The notes beneath the pieces are model-generated. The model was not told the origin of the DNA. It searched no databases and saw only the letters and a list, made by a program, of their open reading frames with translations. A program made the translations under genes and the position numbers. A stretch of 64,000 bases of DNA, taken from positions 62,001 to 126,000 of the forward strand of contig VFZU01000003.1 of assembly GCA_016870995.1 (NCBI GenBank), read 5' to 3'. Shown piece by piece: positions 8,996-18,219 of this stretch; positions within the stretch are counted from its first letter, which is position 1, and each line of letters opens with the position of its first letter. Origin of the DNA: Acidobacteriota bacterium. Its GTDB lineage: Bacteria > Acidobacteriota > Terriglobia > Bryobacterales > Bryobacteraceae.

Positions 8996-9020
8996 TTCTC
9001 ACTATGTTAGCGTCGAAGCT

Positions 9021-11792
9021 ATGTGGTATCGCTTTGCAGTGTTGATGTTGTTGACGGGTGGGTTGTTCGCGGAGAAGATTCACCTGATTGTGAAGGGATC
9101 AAGAGGCGTGAGCGAGCGCAGTCTCGCCGCGCAGGGCTTCCGGGCGTTGGAGCCATTGGGTGATGGGGAGTGGATTGTCTCAGTGGACAGTGCTTCGCCG
9201 CTGGCGCGGCTGGGCAAGCCGCTTGAGACCGAGCAGAAGCTTCATGAATCGCTGCGCGGGGATGAGGTGCCGATCTGGGCGCGGGTGAAAATGCGAGGGG
9301 AAGAGGGCGCTGAGGTGCTTGTGTACTTCCATAAGGATGTCTCTGCGGACGAAGCGCAGTGGGAGATGGACAGGATTGGTGCGCAGGTTGTGGAGCGGAG
9401 CGATTACTTCGAGAGGCTGACGGTGAAGGTGCGGCTTGATGACTTGAAGCGGGTGGCGGCGATGGATTGGGTAAAAGTGGTGGAGCCTGTTTTTGGGCCC
9501 TATAGGCTGGCGAATAACTCTGACAGCGCGGCCTTGATCAAGGTGAAGGAATTGCAGGAGCAATTCGCCATGGACGGAGCTGGGGCGACGGTCGCCATTG
9601 TCGATGACCCGGTGGCGACACATCCCGAGTTTGGCGACCGGTTGCTGCAAACCCAAACGATTGCAGGGCGTGATCACGGCACGCATGTGGCTGGGACCGT
9701 CGCGGCAGCTGGTTCGACAGATCCGCGGCTGAAAGGGATGGCTCCGGCTGCACGGCTGGTTTCCATGCCCTTTAATACTGTGTCCGCCGGGATTTCGGCG
9801 AATCTCAATTCGAAGCAATTGCACTCGGCCGATCTGGCGCAGAACTCCTGGTTAATCTCGGTCAGCGAAGGCCTCAACAGTTGCAGCGTGCTTGGAGACT
9901 ACTTGTCTTTTGACCGCGAGCTGGATCGCATCGTTTACCAGGAAAAGTTTCCAATCGTATTTTCGGCTGGCAACGAGAGGGATCTCAGCCAGTGTCTTGT
10001 CTCGGCGCGTGGAGGGTTTTATTCCGCGCCTTCCCCTGGCGCGGCAAAGAACATCATGACGGTGGGTGCAGTAGATATTGGCAACGCGATCAGCGGCTTC
10101 TCGAGCTTTGGCCCTGCCCGGGACGGGCGATTGAAGCCGGACGTCGTTGCTCTGGGCGTCGGTGTATTGTCGACTGCGACTCGTAACGCCACCAGAAGTC
10201 TTTCCGGGACCTCGATGTCGGCCCCGGCAGTATCGGGGTTGTCTGCGTTGCTGATCAACCGGCATCGAGGAAAGCATGGCAAGGCCCCTGCTCCGGAATT
10301 GCTGCGGGCGATGATCTTGAATACGGCAAATGACCTGGGCAATCCCGGGCCGGATTATAGCTATGGCTATGGGATTCCGGATGGCGTGAAAGCTCTAAAG
10401 ATTGTGGATGACGACCATTGGAATACGGGTAGTGTCCTCAGTGGCGAGACCAAGGAGTTTGAGTTTGAACTGCCGGCGGGGCAACCTGCGTTGCGGGTCA
10501 TGCTGGCGTGGTCTGATCCGCCGGCTCCTGCGGGGCGCACGCGGCAATTGATGAACAATCTGGACCTACGGCTGATATCGCCTGACGGACGAACCCTGCT
10601 GCCGTTCGTTTTGAATCCTCAGAAGCCCGAGGCTGACGCTGTGGCTGGCGAGAACGTTCTCGACAATGTGGAGCAGGTGGCTGTGGCGCAGCCTGCGGCA
10701 GGAAAATGGAAGATCGTCGTGAATGCAAAGGATTTGGCTGTGGGGCCGCAAGACTACGCGTTTGTGTGGTCGACAGCCGAAAACCCGGCGCCGCCTTGCA
10801 GTGCGACGGTGACGCCCGAGACGATCGAAATCTCCGACAAGGCGGCAACGGTTGCCATTCTCGTGGCCCGATCGAGCGTATGCGAGGCGTGGAGCGCAGG
10901 ACCTGGCAACGACTGGATCCGATTCGGCGAGCCTACCAATCCAAAGGCGTCTGGTCTGGTGAAGGTTCAAATCGCTGCCAATCAAACTGGGGCGTCGCGC
11001 CGCAGCACCGTGTTGGTGGCGGGACGATCCGTTGTCATCCGCCAGAACACCAGTTGCGTGGCGCAGCCGATCACCTCCGGGGTGGAGGTGGCGGCCGAAC
11101 TGACAACGAACGATTGTCTGTTTGAAGGTTTGCCTGCGCAGTACTACACGAAGGTCTACACCTTTCAAGCCGACGCAGGTCAACGCGTGACCATCAATGC
11201 CGCATCCCGTGCGGTGGATACCTTCATTTACCTCTATGGGCCGGGCAATATCTTTTTAGCAGCGGATGACGATAGCGGCGGCGGTTCGAATTCGAGAATC
11301 CCCGTTAGCGGTGCGTTGACGCTCCCCATTAAAGGCACCTACCGGATTCTGATGACCTCATTCGACCCTGGCCAGACAGGACCCTTTACTCTCAATATGC
11401 AACTGCAGGCGTCCGTCACGGACCCTGCTGCCTTGCCGAAGGTGATCACAGCTTGCCCGGCGACCGTGGATGGGGAATTAATAACCGCGTCCAGCAAGTC
11501 TGGACGGCGAGGCGATTTTTACAACTCGGATCTGTACCTGTTTGAAGGACGCGCGGGGCAGCAGTTGAATGCTCGTATCGCCGAGGCCGGATTCGACGGA
11601 GTGATGTATCTGATCGCCCCCTCCGGCGCAACCGTGGCTTTTGAAGATGACACGGAAGGCAGCCAGCCGAGAATTCAAACCACTCTGTTGGCGAACGGGG
11701 TTTACCGACTGGACGTCAGCAGCTTTTCGCCATTCACAACGGGGCGCTACAAGCTCGAAGTAACGGGCTGCAGTGAATGGAGCAATCGCTAG
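9021..11792 (+). CDS. Secreted subtilisin-like serine protease (S8) with C-terminal PPC-type domains
   Basis: A 923-residue protein. MWYRFAVLMLLTGGLFAEKI is a signal peptide; an in-frame extension back to 8841 would run over the divergent selD N-terminus. A propeptide-like region precedes the catalytic domain. The triad is Asp195 or Asp196 in VAIVDDPV (usually DTG or DSG), His219 in RDHGTHVAGTVA, and Ser398 in SGTSMSAPAVSG. After the catalytic domain come a beta-rich region with a jelly-roll-like stretch (LRVMLAWSDPPAP) and two PPC-like repeats, recognisable by VDTFIYLYGP...DDDSGGGSNSRI and FDGVMYLIAPSG...FEDDTEGSQPRI. The stop overlaps the convergent recX stop by four bases. Confidence 0.9.
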   Translation: MWYRFAVLMLLTGGLFAEKIHLIVKGSRGVSERSLAAQGFRALEPLGDGEWIVSVDSASPLARLGKPLETEQKLHESLRGDEVPIWARVKMRGEEGAEVLVYFHKDVSADEAQWEMDRIGAQVVERSDYFERLTVKVRLDDLKRVAAMDWVKVVEPVFGPYRLANNSDSAALIKVKELQEQFAMDGAGATVAIVDDPVATHPEFGDRLLQTQTIAGRDHGTHVAGTVAAAGSTDPRLKGMAPAARLVSMPFNTVSAGISANLNSKQLHSADLAQNSWLISVSEGLNSCSVLGDYLSFDRELDRIVYQEKFPIVFSAGNERDLSQCLVSARGGFYSAPSPGAAKNIMTVGAVDIGNAISGFSSFGPARDGRLKPDVVALGVGVLSTATRNATRSLSGTSMSAPAVSGLSALLINRHRGKHGKAPAPELLRAMILNTANDLGNPGPDYSYGYGIPDGVKALKIVDDDHWNTGSVLSGETKEFEFELPAGQPALRVMLAWSDPPAPAGRTRQLMNNLDLRLISPDGRTLLPFVLNPQKPEADAVAGENVLDNVEQVAVAQPAAGKWKIVVNAKDLAVGPQDYAFVWSTAENPAPPCSATVTPETIEISDKAATVAILVARSSVCEAWSAGPGNDWIRFGEPTNPKASGLVKVQIAANQTGASRRSTVLVAGRSVVIRQNTSCVAQPITSGVEVAAELTTNDCLFEGLPAQYYTKVYTFQADAGQRVTINAASRAVDTFIYLYGPGNIFLAADDDSGGGSNSRIPVSGALTLPIKGTYRILMTSFDPGQTGPFTLNMQLQASVTDPAALPKVITACPATVDGELITASSKSGRRGDFYNSDLYLFEGRAGQQLNARIAEAGFDGVMYLIAPSGATVAFEDDTEGSQPRIQTTLLANGVYRLDVSSFSPFTTGRYKLEVTGCSEWSNR

Positions 11793-12316
11793 TTTTCGTC
11801 GTCTTCGACGATGTCAGCGGCTGCACTGGAGTGCTTGCGCAAAACCTTGAGCGTGGCCGAAGAGGAGTATCCGGCTGTGCGCAGACGCCGAAAGGCTGAT
11901 GCGAGATGCTTCGGATCGGAGAGGTATTCCGGCAGGTTCTTGCCGCGGAATTTGCGCGCCAGGTAGTCTTCGATCATCGCGGTTTCGTCGGTGCCTTCAA
12001 AGGTGGCGCTGACGGCGTCGCGGGCTAACTCAGAGGGGATGCGCTTCTTGTTGAGATCGCGCAAGACCCGGGCCTGGCCGAAGCCCTGGTTTTCCTTGCG
12101 GGCACTAGCGTAGGCGGCAGCGTAGTTGGCGTCGTTCAGCGCACCATATTCGACCAACTGCTCGATCACTGCTTCGACATCGGCGGCGCTGAGGGCGCGG
12201 AGTTTGAGTTTCTGGCGCATCTCGCCGCTCGACATTGCCCGCTGGGCCAGCAGTAAGGTTGCATACTGTTGCAGGGCATGGCGATCCACACGCTTGGGCG
12301 CTTTTCCAATCGGCAC
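11789..12316 (-). CDS. recX: Regulatory protein RecX
   Basis: A 175-residue helical protein that binds RecA filaments and limits recombination. Family signals are ALQQYATLLLAQRAMSSGEM, a first three-helix repeat; QLVEYGALNDANYAAAYASA, matching the RecX L-x-E-x-G-x-L-D-D-x-x-Y/F-A pattern; and GFGQARVLRDLNKKRIP, with the K-G-I-P-like end. The acidic tail (DIVEDDEN) is common. recA is not adjacent here. It shares a CTAG stop overlap with the subtilase and is divergent from the YtxH gene. Confidence 0.9.
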   Translation of the reverse strand: MPIGKAPKRVDRHALQQYATLLLAQRAMSSGEMRQKLKLRALSAADVEAVIEQLVEYGALNDANYAAAYASARKENQGFGQARVLRDLNKKRIPSELARDAVSATFEGTDETAMIEDYLARKFRGKNLPEYLSDPKHLASAFRRLRTAGYSSSATLKVLRKHSSAAADIVEDDEN

Positions 12317-12357
12317 GATTGGAGCTTAGCATGTACACTGAAGGCAGTAGTTTCCCT

Positions 12358-12676
12358 AAGGAGGTATCCAGTAATGGAAGAACGAAATAACTTGCCCTAC
12401 TTTTTCCTGGGCATTGGGGTTGGATTGGCCGTGGGGCTGTTGTTCGCGCCCAAATCCGGTGAGGAAACCCGAGCCATGTTGAAGGGCCACGCCGATGAAG
12501 GCCGCGACCTGTTGAATCGCAAGTCCGGTGAGTTCCGTGAGACCGCTAGCGATTTCATCGAACGCGGCAAAGACGCCGTGCTGCGGCAACGCGAGCAGGT
12601 TGCTGCCGCTGTCGAAGCCGGCCGTCAGGCCTATCGTGAAGCCCACGGTAGCAATCCTGAAACCGAAGGTGTATAG
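12358..12676 (+). CDS. YtxH-domain membrane protein (ribosome binding site at 12358-12364)
   Basis: The coding region starts at the ATG at 12374 and gives 100 residues; the feature includes its perfect Shine-Dalgarno AAGGAGG at 12358-12364, nine bases before the ATG. After a short polar start comes the glycine-rich helix YFFLGIGVGLAVGLLFAPKSGEE, the exact YtxH pattern (helix then LFAPKSG-x-E/D). The rest is a charged amphipathic region. YtxH proteins are small envelope or stress-related proteins of unclear function. A DUF948-like gene follows 43 bases later, a common pairing. Confidence 0.85.
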
Positions 12677-12719
12677 AGTTCTGATCGCCCTCGGCCGATA
12701 TTGAAACTGGAGAATCGGA

Positions 12720-13226
12720 ATGGTTGACCCGACGTTGATGATCGTCCTGATCGTGTTTGTGGCCCTGAGCGCGCTGTCGCAACTGGGCCAATGCATCGCT
12801 CTGTTTGGACTTCGCAAGAAGATGCAGGCGATTCATGAGGAATCGAAGCCACTGCTTGAGAAAGCCGAGAGGACGCTCGAATCGGCCAAGGTGACGATCG
12901 ACGATAGCCGCACGCAAATGCTGGAGATCTCGAAGAAGACCAATCTGATTCTGGATTCGGCTCATTCCCAGTTGATCAAAATCGATTCCGTTGTGACCGA
13001 TGCCAGTGACCGGGCCAAGGTCCAGCTGGAACGGATGGAACTTGTTGTGGGCGAGACCGTGGACAAAATTCAAGGTCTCGTCAACACCACGCAAGACGGG
13101 TTGATGAAGCCGATCCGGGAAGTCAGTGCCCTGGCTACCGGTGTGAAGAGTGCGTTCGGTTTTCTGTTCAAAAGCCGACGCCCGTCCGTGGTGCACGCCA
13201 CTCAGGACGAAGAAATGTTTATCTAA
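12720..13226 (+). CDS. DUF948-like membrane-anchored coiled-coil protein
   Basis: A 168-residue protein with one N-terminal membrane helix (LMIVLIVFVALSALSQLGQC), then a long helical region rich in Glu, Lys, Ser and Thr (KPLLEKAERTLESAKVTIDD and on) and a hydrophobic stretch near the C-terminus. The repeated T-I-D-D-S / L-I-K-I-D-S-V-V-T-D heptad-like pattern resembles DUF948, which often follows YtxH genes. Function is unknown; a structural envelope role is plausible. Confidence 0.7.
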   Translation: MVDPTLMIVLIVFVALSALSQLGQCIALFGLRKKMQAIHEESKPLLEKAERTLESAKVTIDDSRTQMLEISKKTNLILDSAHSQLIKIDSVVTDASDRAKVQLERMELVVGETVDKIQGLVNTTQDGLMKPIREVSALATGVKSAFGFLFKSRRPSVVHATQDEEMFI

Positions 13227-13232
13227 CCTCTC

Positions 13233-13988
13233 GTGATTGATATCCATAGCCATGTGCTGTACGGGATGGACGATGGATCGCCTGATCTTGAAACCAGCCT
13301 CAACATGTTGCGGATGGCAGGGCGGCATGGCACGACGGATATCGTGGCGAGCCCGCACGCAAACCTCGAATACAAATACGATCCAGGTGTAATTGCTGAG
13401 CGCAAGGCCGCGCTCGATGCCGCCAACGATAGTGGTGTGCGCGTTCATTTGGGCTGCGATTTTCATTTGCAATACGAAAACATCGAAGACGCCTTGCGGC
13501 AGCCACGCAAGTACACGATCGCGGGTGGGCCCTATCTGCTGGTCGAGTTTTCCGATTTGTTGATCCTCAAGAACACGACGCAGATTTTCGATGATCTTCT
13601 GTCGGCGGGGATGACCCCGGTCATGACGCATCCGGAGCGGAATCAACTGCTCCAGCAGCGGCTGAAGGATTTGATGGGCTGGGTGGAGATGGGGTGCTCG
13701 ATCCAGGTGACTGGGCAGAGTCTCGATGGCCAGTTTGGGGGGCGTGCCAAGCAGTTCAGTGAGACGCTGATGGATGCCGGGCTGGTTCACTTTATCGCCA
13801 GCGATGCGCATGACTTGAAGCGGCGGCCGCCAATACTTGATGCGGCTTGCGCTCTGGTTGCGAAACGATGGGATCCCGAAACGGCCGAGATCCTGTTCCG
13901 CGGTAATCCAGCTGCTGTGCTGGCTGGAAAACCACTCGTTGGCGCCTCAAAACCCCGTAAACGAGGGTTGTTTTCTTTCTTTCGTTGA
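13233..13988 (+). CDS. PHP-family phosphatase-like protein (CpsB/CapC/YwqE type)
   Basis: A 251-residue protein from a GTG start. MIDIHSHVLYGMDDGSPDLE carries the first metal-binding HxH and the DDG motif of the PHP tyrosine phosphatases. Also visible are ASPHAN (metal His), LGCDFHLQYEN, MTHPERN and the final SDAHDLKRRPP (DxH). This set matches Wzb-unrelated CpsB/YwqE phosphatases that remove phosphate from tyrosine kinases controlling polysaccharide synthesis. No capsule gene lies in the window apart from a glycosyltransferase at 18220. The C-terminus is basic (KPRKRGLFSFFR). Confidence 0.88.
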   Translation: MIDIHSHVLYGMDDGSPDLETSLNMLRMAGRHGTTDIVASPHANLEYKYDPGVIAERKAALDAANDSGVRVHLGCDFHLQYENIEDALRQPRKYTIAGGPYLLVEFSDLLILKNTTQIFDDLLSAGMTPVMTHPERNQLLQQRLKDLMGWVEMGCSIQVTGQSLDGQFGGRAKQFSETLMDAGLVHFIASDAHDLKRRPPILDAACALVAKRWDPETAEILFRGNPAAVLAGKPLVGASKPRKRGLFSFFR

Positions 13989-14027
13989 TTCGCTCAATAG
14001 AGGCTCCGCGTCGCCGATAAGCGCTAG

Positions 14028-15803
14028 GTGGCGGAAACCAGCTTCTCAATTCAGGAACTTGAGAGAATTTTCGGCGAAGATCCCAAGCTCGGGCACCAGC
14101 AGATGCAGGAGTGGAAGGCTGAGCATCGCGCGGATTTCTTGCGGATGGCCATCGGCGTTCTCGAGCAAGGGTCGGGCAATAGCTTTTCGCAATTATTGCT
14201 GCAGGTTTGCCGCGAAGATTCGTCCAGTCTAAGTCAGATGTTGGTTACCGCAGACTTGCTGAGCCTCGACGAAGCGGCGCGGTTGTTACGGGTCTCGACA
14301 AAGAATGACCCCAGCTATCAAGTGAGTTTGATCGCGAATGTAAAGGCGGAACTCGAAAAGAACACCTCGGGGTTGGCCAATGCTGAGTTCTCCCGCGTTC
14401 TGGACATTCTTTCCCGTTCGGTGGATGTAGACAAACTCGGCGGGATCCTATCGAGCCTGGTTGAGCATCCGGACGAACGCGTACGCTCCAAAGTGGCTGT
14501 GATTGCAGCCGGCAGCTCGCGGGTGAGTCCCCAAAAGCAGGGTTGGTTGAAAGACCCGGACCCGCGCGTGCGCGCCAATGCTGTCGAATCTCTGTGGGGG
14601 AGGCGTGACGCCGACGCGATTCAGCTGCTTAAGATCGCCTCAAAGGACCTTCATCATCGCATCGTTGCCAATGCGCTTTACGGGCTTTATCTTGCCGGCG
14701 AGCCTTGTGCGATTCGAGGTGTGCTGAAGTTGTTTCGCGAGGTAGAAGTTCCGCGACAACTTGCCGGGATTTGGTTGCTCGGCCAAACAGGAGACCCCCG
14801 TTTTCTGCCGCTGGTGCATGAGAACTTATCCCTGAAGACCGGACGAATCAAGTTTGCGTTGTTGAACGCGGGGAGAAAGATCAAGAAGAACTTTGAGGAG
14901 CTGCGCAGTTGCCCGAAGTTGCAATTCCAAATGGTTGCTTTTGAGCGGAGCTCGCGGGGCAGGGTTCGTTGCAGCTTTCTGTTGCGAAAGCCAAACTGCG
15001 ATCTGTTGTGTGCGAAGGACCTGCAAGCCACACAGGTTCTGATCAAGGATGGCGATCTCAGGATCGACCAGTTTTACTTTGAGGCTCGTGGCAATGCGGA
15101 TCCGGCTCATGTCGCGCTCGTTGTTCCATTGCGGGTAGGTATCAGTAACAGTTACGCATCGAAGTTGGTAGCCGCCGTGGAGCAAGCCGTTGTTGGCAAG
15201 CGGCCCGAGGACGCCTGGTCAATTCAGAAGTACAAGTTGAGCAGCGCCGACACCGAAGAAGATGGTTTACTACCGTTTACCACTGCCAAGCCTATTCTTG
15301 TTGAGGATCAGCTGCGGTCTGTTCGGCACGCCGCTTCCAAATGGATGGAATCTGTAGAACGAGTTGCGACACGTTTTCCAGTGGAATCCACAAAAAGAGT
15401 GATCGTCGCTTTAGTGGACCCGGAATGCGAATTGCCGGCCGCACCGCCTGAAACCTGGGCTCAGCTGTTTGAACGCCAAGGCTTGACGCTGAACTTGATC
15501 TGCTGCCGCCAACTCGAAGAAGAGTCCCATAAGGTATGGAGCCAGTTTTGTCAGAGTCGCAAGGGTAGCTTGATCCTGGCTCGCAACGTCGATCTGCTGC
15601 CTGATCTGCTCGGTCAGCTCTCTGCCGGGTTTGCCTCTCACTTCCATCTCACTTACCTGTTGGGCCGCAGCTTGCCAAACCCGGATCCGCGTGAACGAAT
15701 TCAGTTCGAATTTACTCCACGCGATGGTTATGGTCGTGTGGTTGTGGAAGGCGAGGGCGAAATCGTCGCCGAAGGATTAGAGGCCGAAGGCTCGGCAGAT
15801 TAA
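14028..15803 (+). CDS. HEAT-repeat protein with C-terminal region of unknown fold
   Basis: A 591-residue protein from a GTG start. Residues ~80-300 hold HEAT-like repeats, seen in VDVDKLGGILSSLVEHPDER, GWLKDPDPRVRANAVESLWG and LGQTGDPRFLPLVHENLSL. The C-terminal ~250 residues (VIVALVDPECEL ... FHLTYLLGRSLPNPDPRER) resemble the VWFA-related scaffolds seen in Acidobacteria, but I cannot confirm a MIDAS motif. There is no signal peptide, so it is probably cytoplasmic. A role in protein-protein interaction is inferred only from the repeats. The M1 peptidase gene begins nine bases after its stop. Confidence 0.6.
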   Translation: MAETSFSIQELERIFGEDPKLGHQQMQEWKAEHRADFLRMAIGVLEQGSGNSFSQLLLQVCREDSSSLSQMLVTADLLSLDEAARLLRVSTKNDPSYQVSLIANVKAELEKNTSGLANAEFSRVLDILSRSVDVDKLGGILSSLVEHPDERVRSKVAVIAAGSSRVSPQKQGWLKDPDPRVRANAVESLWGRRDADAIQLLKIASKDLHHRIVANALYGLYLAGEPCAIRGVLKLFREVEVPRQLAGIWLLGQTGDPRFLPLVHENLSLKTGRIKFALLNAGRKIKKNFEELRSCPKLQFQMVAFERSSRGRVRCSFLLRKPNCDLLCAKDLQATQVLIKDGDLRIDQFYFEARGNADPAHVALVVPLRVGISNSYASKLVAAVEQAVVGKRPEDAWSIQKYKLSSADTEEDGLLPFTTAKPILVEDQLRSVRHAASKWMESVERVATRFPVESTKRVIVALVDPECELPAAPPETWAQLFERQGLTLNLICCRQLEEESHKVWSQFCQSRKGSLILARNVDLLPDLLGQLSAGFASHFHLTYLLGRSLPNPDPRERIQFEFTPRDGYGRVVVEGEGEIVAEGLEAEGSAD

Positions 15804-15812
15804 ACTGGAGTC

Positions 15813-18203
15813 GTGAAGTGGTTTCTGCTCCTGTTTGGTCTTTCGCTTGCTGCCCAGCCCGTGGGCAAACTGCAACAGCTTAGCCAGTCGCTGCGGGATG
15901 CTTCGCTGGATCCGACAACCTGCTTTCGGGTGCGAGAATTTGCCTATCGCCGAAACGAAGTGCGGCTGTTTCTCACTGAAGGTGTGCTGATCTTCCGCAA
16001 ACCAGCGAATGGAGTGCGAACGGGCGCCGTATTTGTCGCCAATGAGGCGATTGAAGACGCCGAGGTACTGATGATCCCGCCCAATCGAATGGAGCGGCGA
16101 TCCTTGGCCAGCTTCACCGGGGCACCCAATCTGGACGAGCATTTTCAGGCGGCAGTGTTTCTGTTTACTGACGGTACGGGCGAGAAGTGGCTTGAGCAAC
16201 TTGAGAAGTCTGAGACCGCACAGCGAAGCCCGGAGCGCGGAGTTTTGATTGCCGAGAAATGGAATGAAACTGTTCGCAATTTGAATGGCAGTCTTGAGAC
16301 GCGACTGCTTGAGGATCTCAGCAACGGCATCAGCCCCGAGCGTGGGTGCTTTTTTGCGGCTCTCTCTGGCAAGAAGCTCGGCAATTTCGATATCTATTTT
16401 GACCCGCGCAATCGCGAGGAGTTGTTGGTTGGGCAACTCGAAAATGTAGAAGGTCGAAACCGGTATCACTTCTGGGCACACTTCGAGCCGAAGCGAGCGC
16501 AGCCCAGAGCTATCCCGCCGCCAGTTGCCACTATCGAGAGATTTCAGATAAAGGCCTCGATTGGGGCGGACTTGCGCTTTCAGGCAACGGCCCGATTATC
16601 ATTGCGATCCAACCGCGATGGCCTGGCGGCCCTGCCGCTGGACCTCTCCCCGCGATTGCAGGTGACGGCGGCTCGATGGAAGGGCGAACCGATCGCGGTC
16701 TTTCAAAGGGATGCGCTGCGAGCCAATCTGTTACGCAATGGGGATTCGGAAGTTGCTCTTTTTGAGCCCGCGGCACCCATCTCAAAGGACGAGGAAGGTG
16801 TGCTTGAGATTGAAGAGGAAGGCGATCTGTTTGTCCGTGCTGGAAATGGAGTTTTATACCTCGCCAGCCGCGCGAGCTGGTTCCCGCAATTGCAGTTTCA
16901 GGCGGCTCCGTTTGAAGCCAGCTTCGAGCATCCGAAGGAACTGACGCTGGTTTGTCCGGGTGTGCGGACCGAATCCGTAAAAGGTGAATTGAAGACCACG
17001 ACCTGCAAGGTGGACAAGCCCTTGCGGCTGTTTGGCTTTAACCTCGGTTCGTTTGAATCGTCAGCCGTGAAGCGGGGCGGCTTTGAGGTGGAGGTGTATG
17101 CGAACAAGACGCTGGAGTCAGCGCTTGAGCCGCGCCCGGTGGCTGTGTTTCTTCCGCCCCCTGCGACGCCCGGCCAGCGGCGGCGGCTGGATGTTCCGGT
17201 CGTAATGGCACCTGCTTCGGTGGGGCCCGCTACGCCTTTGTCGCGCATGCCCGCAATGGCTGAAGAAATTGCCGGCGCGCTGAGCTATTTTTCGTCGCTG
17301 TTTGGCCCGCCGCCATTGCCGAGGGTTGTAGCTGCGCCTATACCCGGTTCGTTTGGTCAGGGATTTCCTGGGTTCTTGTATCTGTCGACATTGGCATACC
17401 TCGAAGACCGGAATCTCCCGGCGGCCGAGCGCGCCGAATGGCAGGGGCGACATTTCCGCGAAATCCTTGAGGCGCACGAATTGGCGCATCAATGGTGGGG
17501 AAATCAGGTGGACTTCGACAACTATCGTGATGAATGGCTGGCTGAGGCACTGGCGAATTACTCTGCGGTTCTCTATCTCGAGAAACGCCACGGCACAAAG
17601 GCGGTCGACATCGTGCTCGAAGAGTACAAGAAGCGATTGCTGGCCGAAGACAAAGAAGGCAAGTCGAACGATTCCGCTGGTCCAATTGTCTTTGGGATGC
17701 GGCTTCGCCATGCCGACCCAGCATCATGGCATGCGATCACTTACGGCAAGAGCACCTGGGTATTGCATATGCTGCGCAACCGGCTGGGCGACGCGGAGTT
17801 TCTGAAAATGCTGGGACAGTTGGCTCGTGACTTCACCGCGAAGCCGCTTCGCACGGAAGACCTGCGCCTTGCCGCCGCATCTTTCTTGCCGAAGGATGCG
17901 CCCGACAAGGAACTGGTGAATTTCTTCGAGACCTGGGTGTATGGCACTGGGATCCCTCAACTCGAATTCACCTCATTGGTGAAGGGCGTTGCACCGCGCA
18001 AAGTTGTGGAGTTGCGACTAAAGCAATCCAAGGTCGGTGAGGACTTCGAGCTCGATATCCCGGTTGAGATTTTGATGCCGGGCGGCAAAAAGATTACACG
18101 CTGGCTGAGAACCGGACCGGAAGAAGAAGTGCTTGAAGTGTCCACCGGCGCTGCTCCCCTAAAGGTGATTCTGGATCCCAAGGGGACGGTATTGAGGCGC
18201 TAG
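15813..18203 (+). CDS. Secreted M1-family metallopeptidase
   Basis: A 796-residue protein. MKWFLLLFGLSLAAQPVG is a signal peptide after a GTG start preceded by GGAG. The zinc site is complete: H555-E-L-A-H559 followed 19 residues later by Glu578 in EWLAEALANY, with the WWGN motif of gluzincins. The N-terminal half is a beta-rich domain and a catalytic domain follows; the C-terminal part has a beta strand pattern (IPVEILMPGGKKITRWL). The typical GAMEN aminopeptidase motif is not obvious, so exo- versus endo-peptidase activity is open. It should act in the periplasm. Confidence 0.88.
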   Translation: MKWFLLLFGLSLAAQPVGKLQQLSQSLRDASLDPTTCFRVREFAYRRNEVRLFLTEGVLIFRKPANGVRTGAVFVANEAIEDAEVLMIPPNRMERRSLASFTGAPNLDEHFQAAVFLFTDGTGEKWLEQLEKSETAQRSPERGVLIAEKWNETVRNLNGSLETRLLEDLSNGISPERGCFFAALSGKKLGNFDIYFDPRNREELLVGQLENVEGRNRYHFWAHFEPKRAQPRAIPPPVATIERFQIKASIGADLRFQATARLSLRSNRDGLAALPLDLSPRLQVTAARWKGEPIAVFQRDALRANLLRNGDSEVALFEPAAPISKDEEGVLEIEEEGDLFVRAGNGVLYLASRASWFPQLQFQAAPFEASFEHPKELTLVCPGVRTESVKGELKTTTCKVDKPLRLFGFNLGSFESSAVKRGGFEVEVYANKTLESALEPRPVAVFLPPPATPGQRRRLDVPVVMAPASVGPATPLSRMPAMAEEIAGALSYFSSLFGPPPLPRVVAAPIPGSFGQGFPGFLYLSTLAYLEDRNLPAAERAEWQGRHFREILEAHELAHQWWGNQVDFDNYRDEWLAEALANYSAVLYLEKRHGTKAVDIVLEEYKKRLLAEDKEGKSNDSAGPIVFGMRLRHADPASWHAITYGKSTWVLHMLRNRLGDAEFLKMLGQLARDFTAKPLRTEDLRLAAASFLPKDAPDKELVNFFETWVYGTGIPQLEFTSLVKGVAPRKVVELRLKQSKVGEDFELDIPVEILMPGGKKITRWLRTGPEEEVLEVSTGAAPLKVILDPKGTVLRR

Positions 18204-18219
18204 CGCAGGTTATCCTTGA

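Noticed and set aside
8841-9020. N-terminal extension of the subtilase
   Set aside because: It overlaps the selD active-site region and its SECIS hairpin, and a proper signal peptide begins at 9021.
12555-13811. 418-residue open frame antisense to the YtxH, DUF948-like and PHP genes
   Set aside because: It spans three well-supported genes on the other strand and shows no motif.
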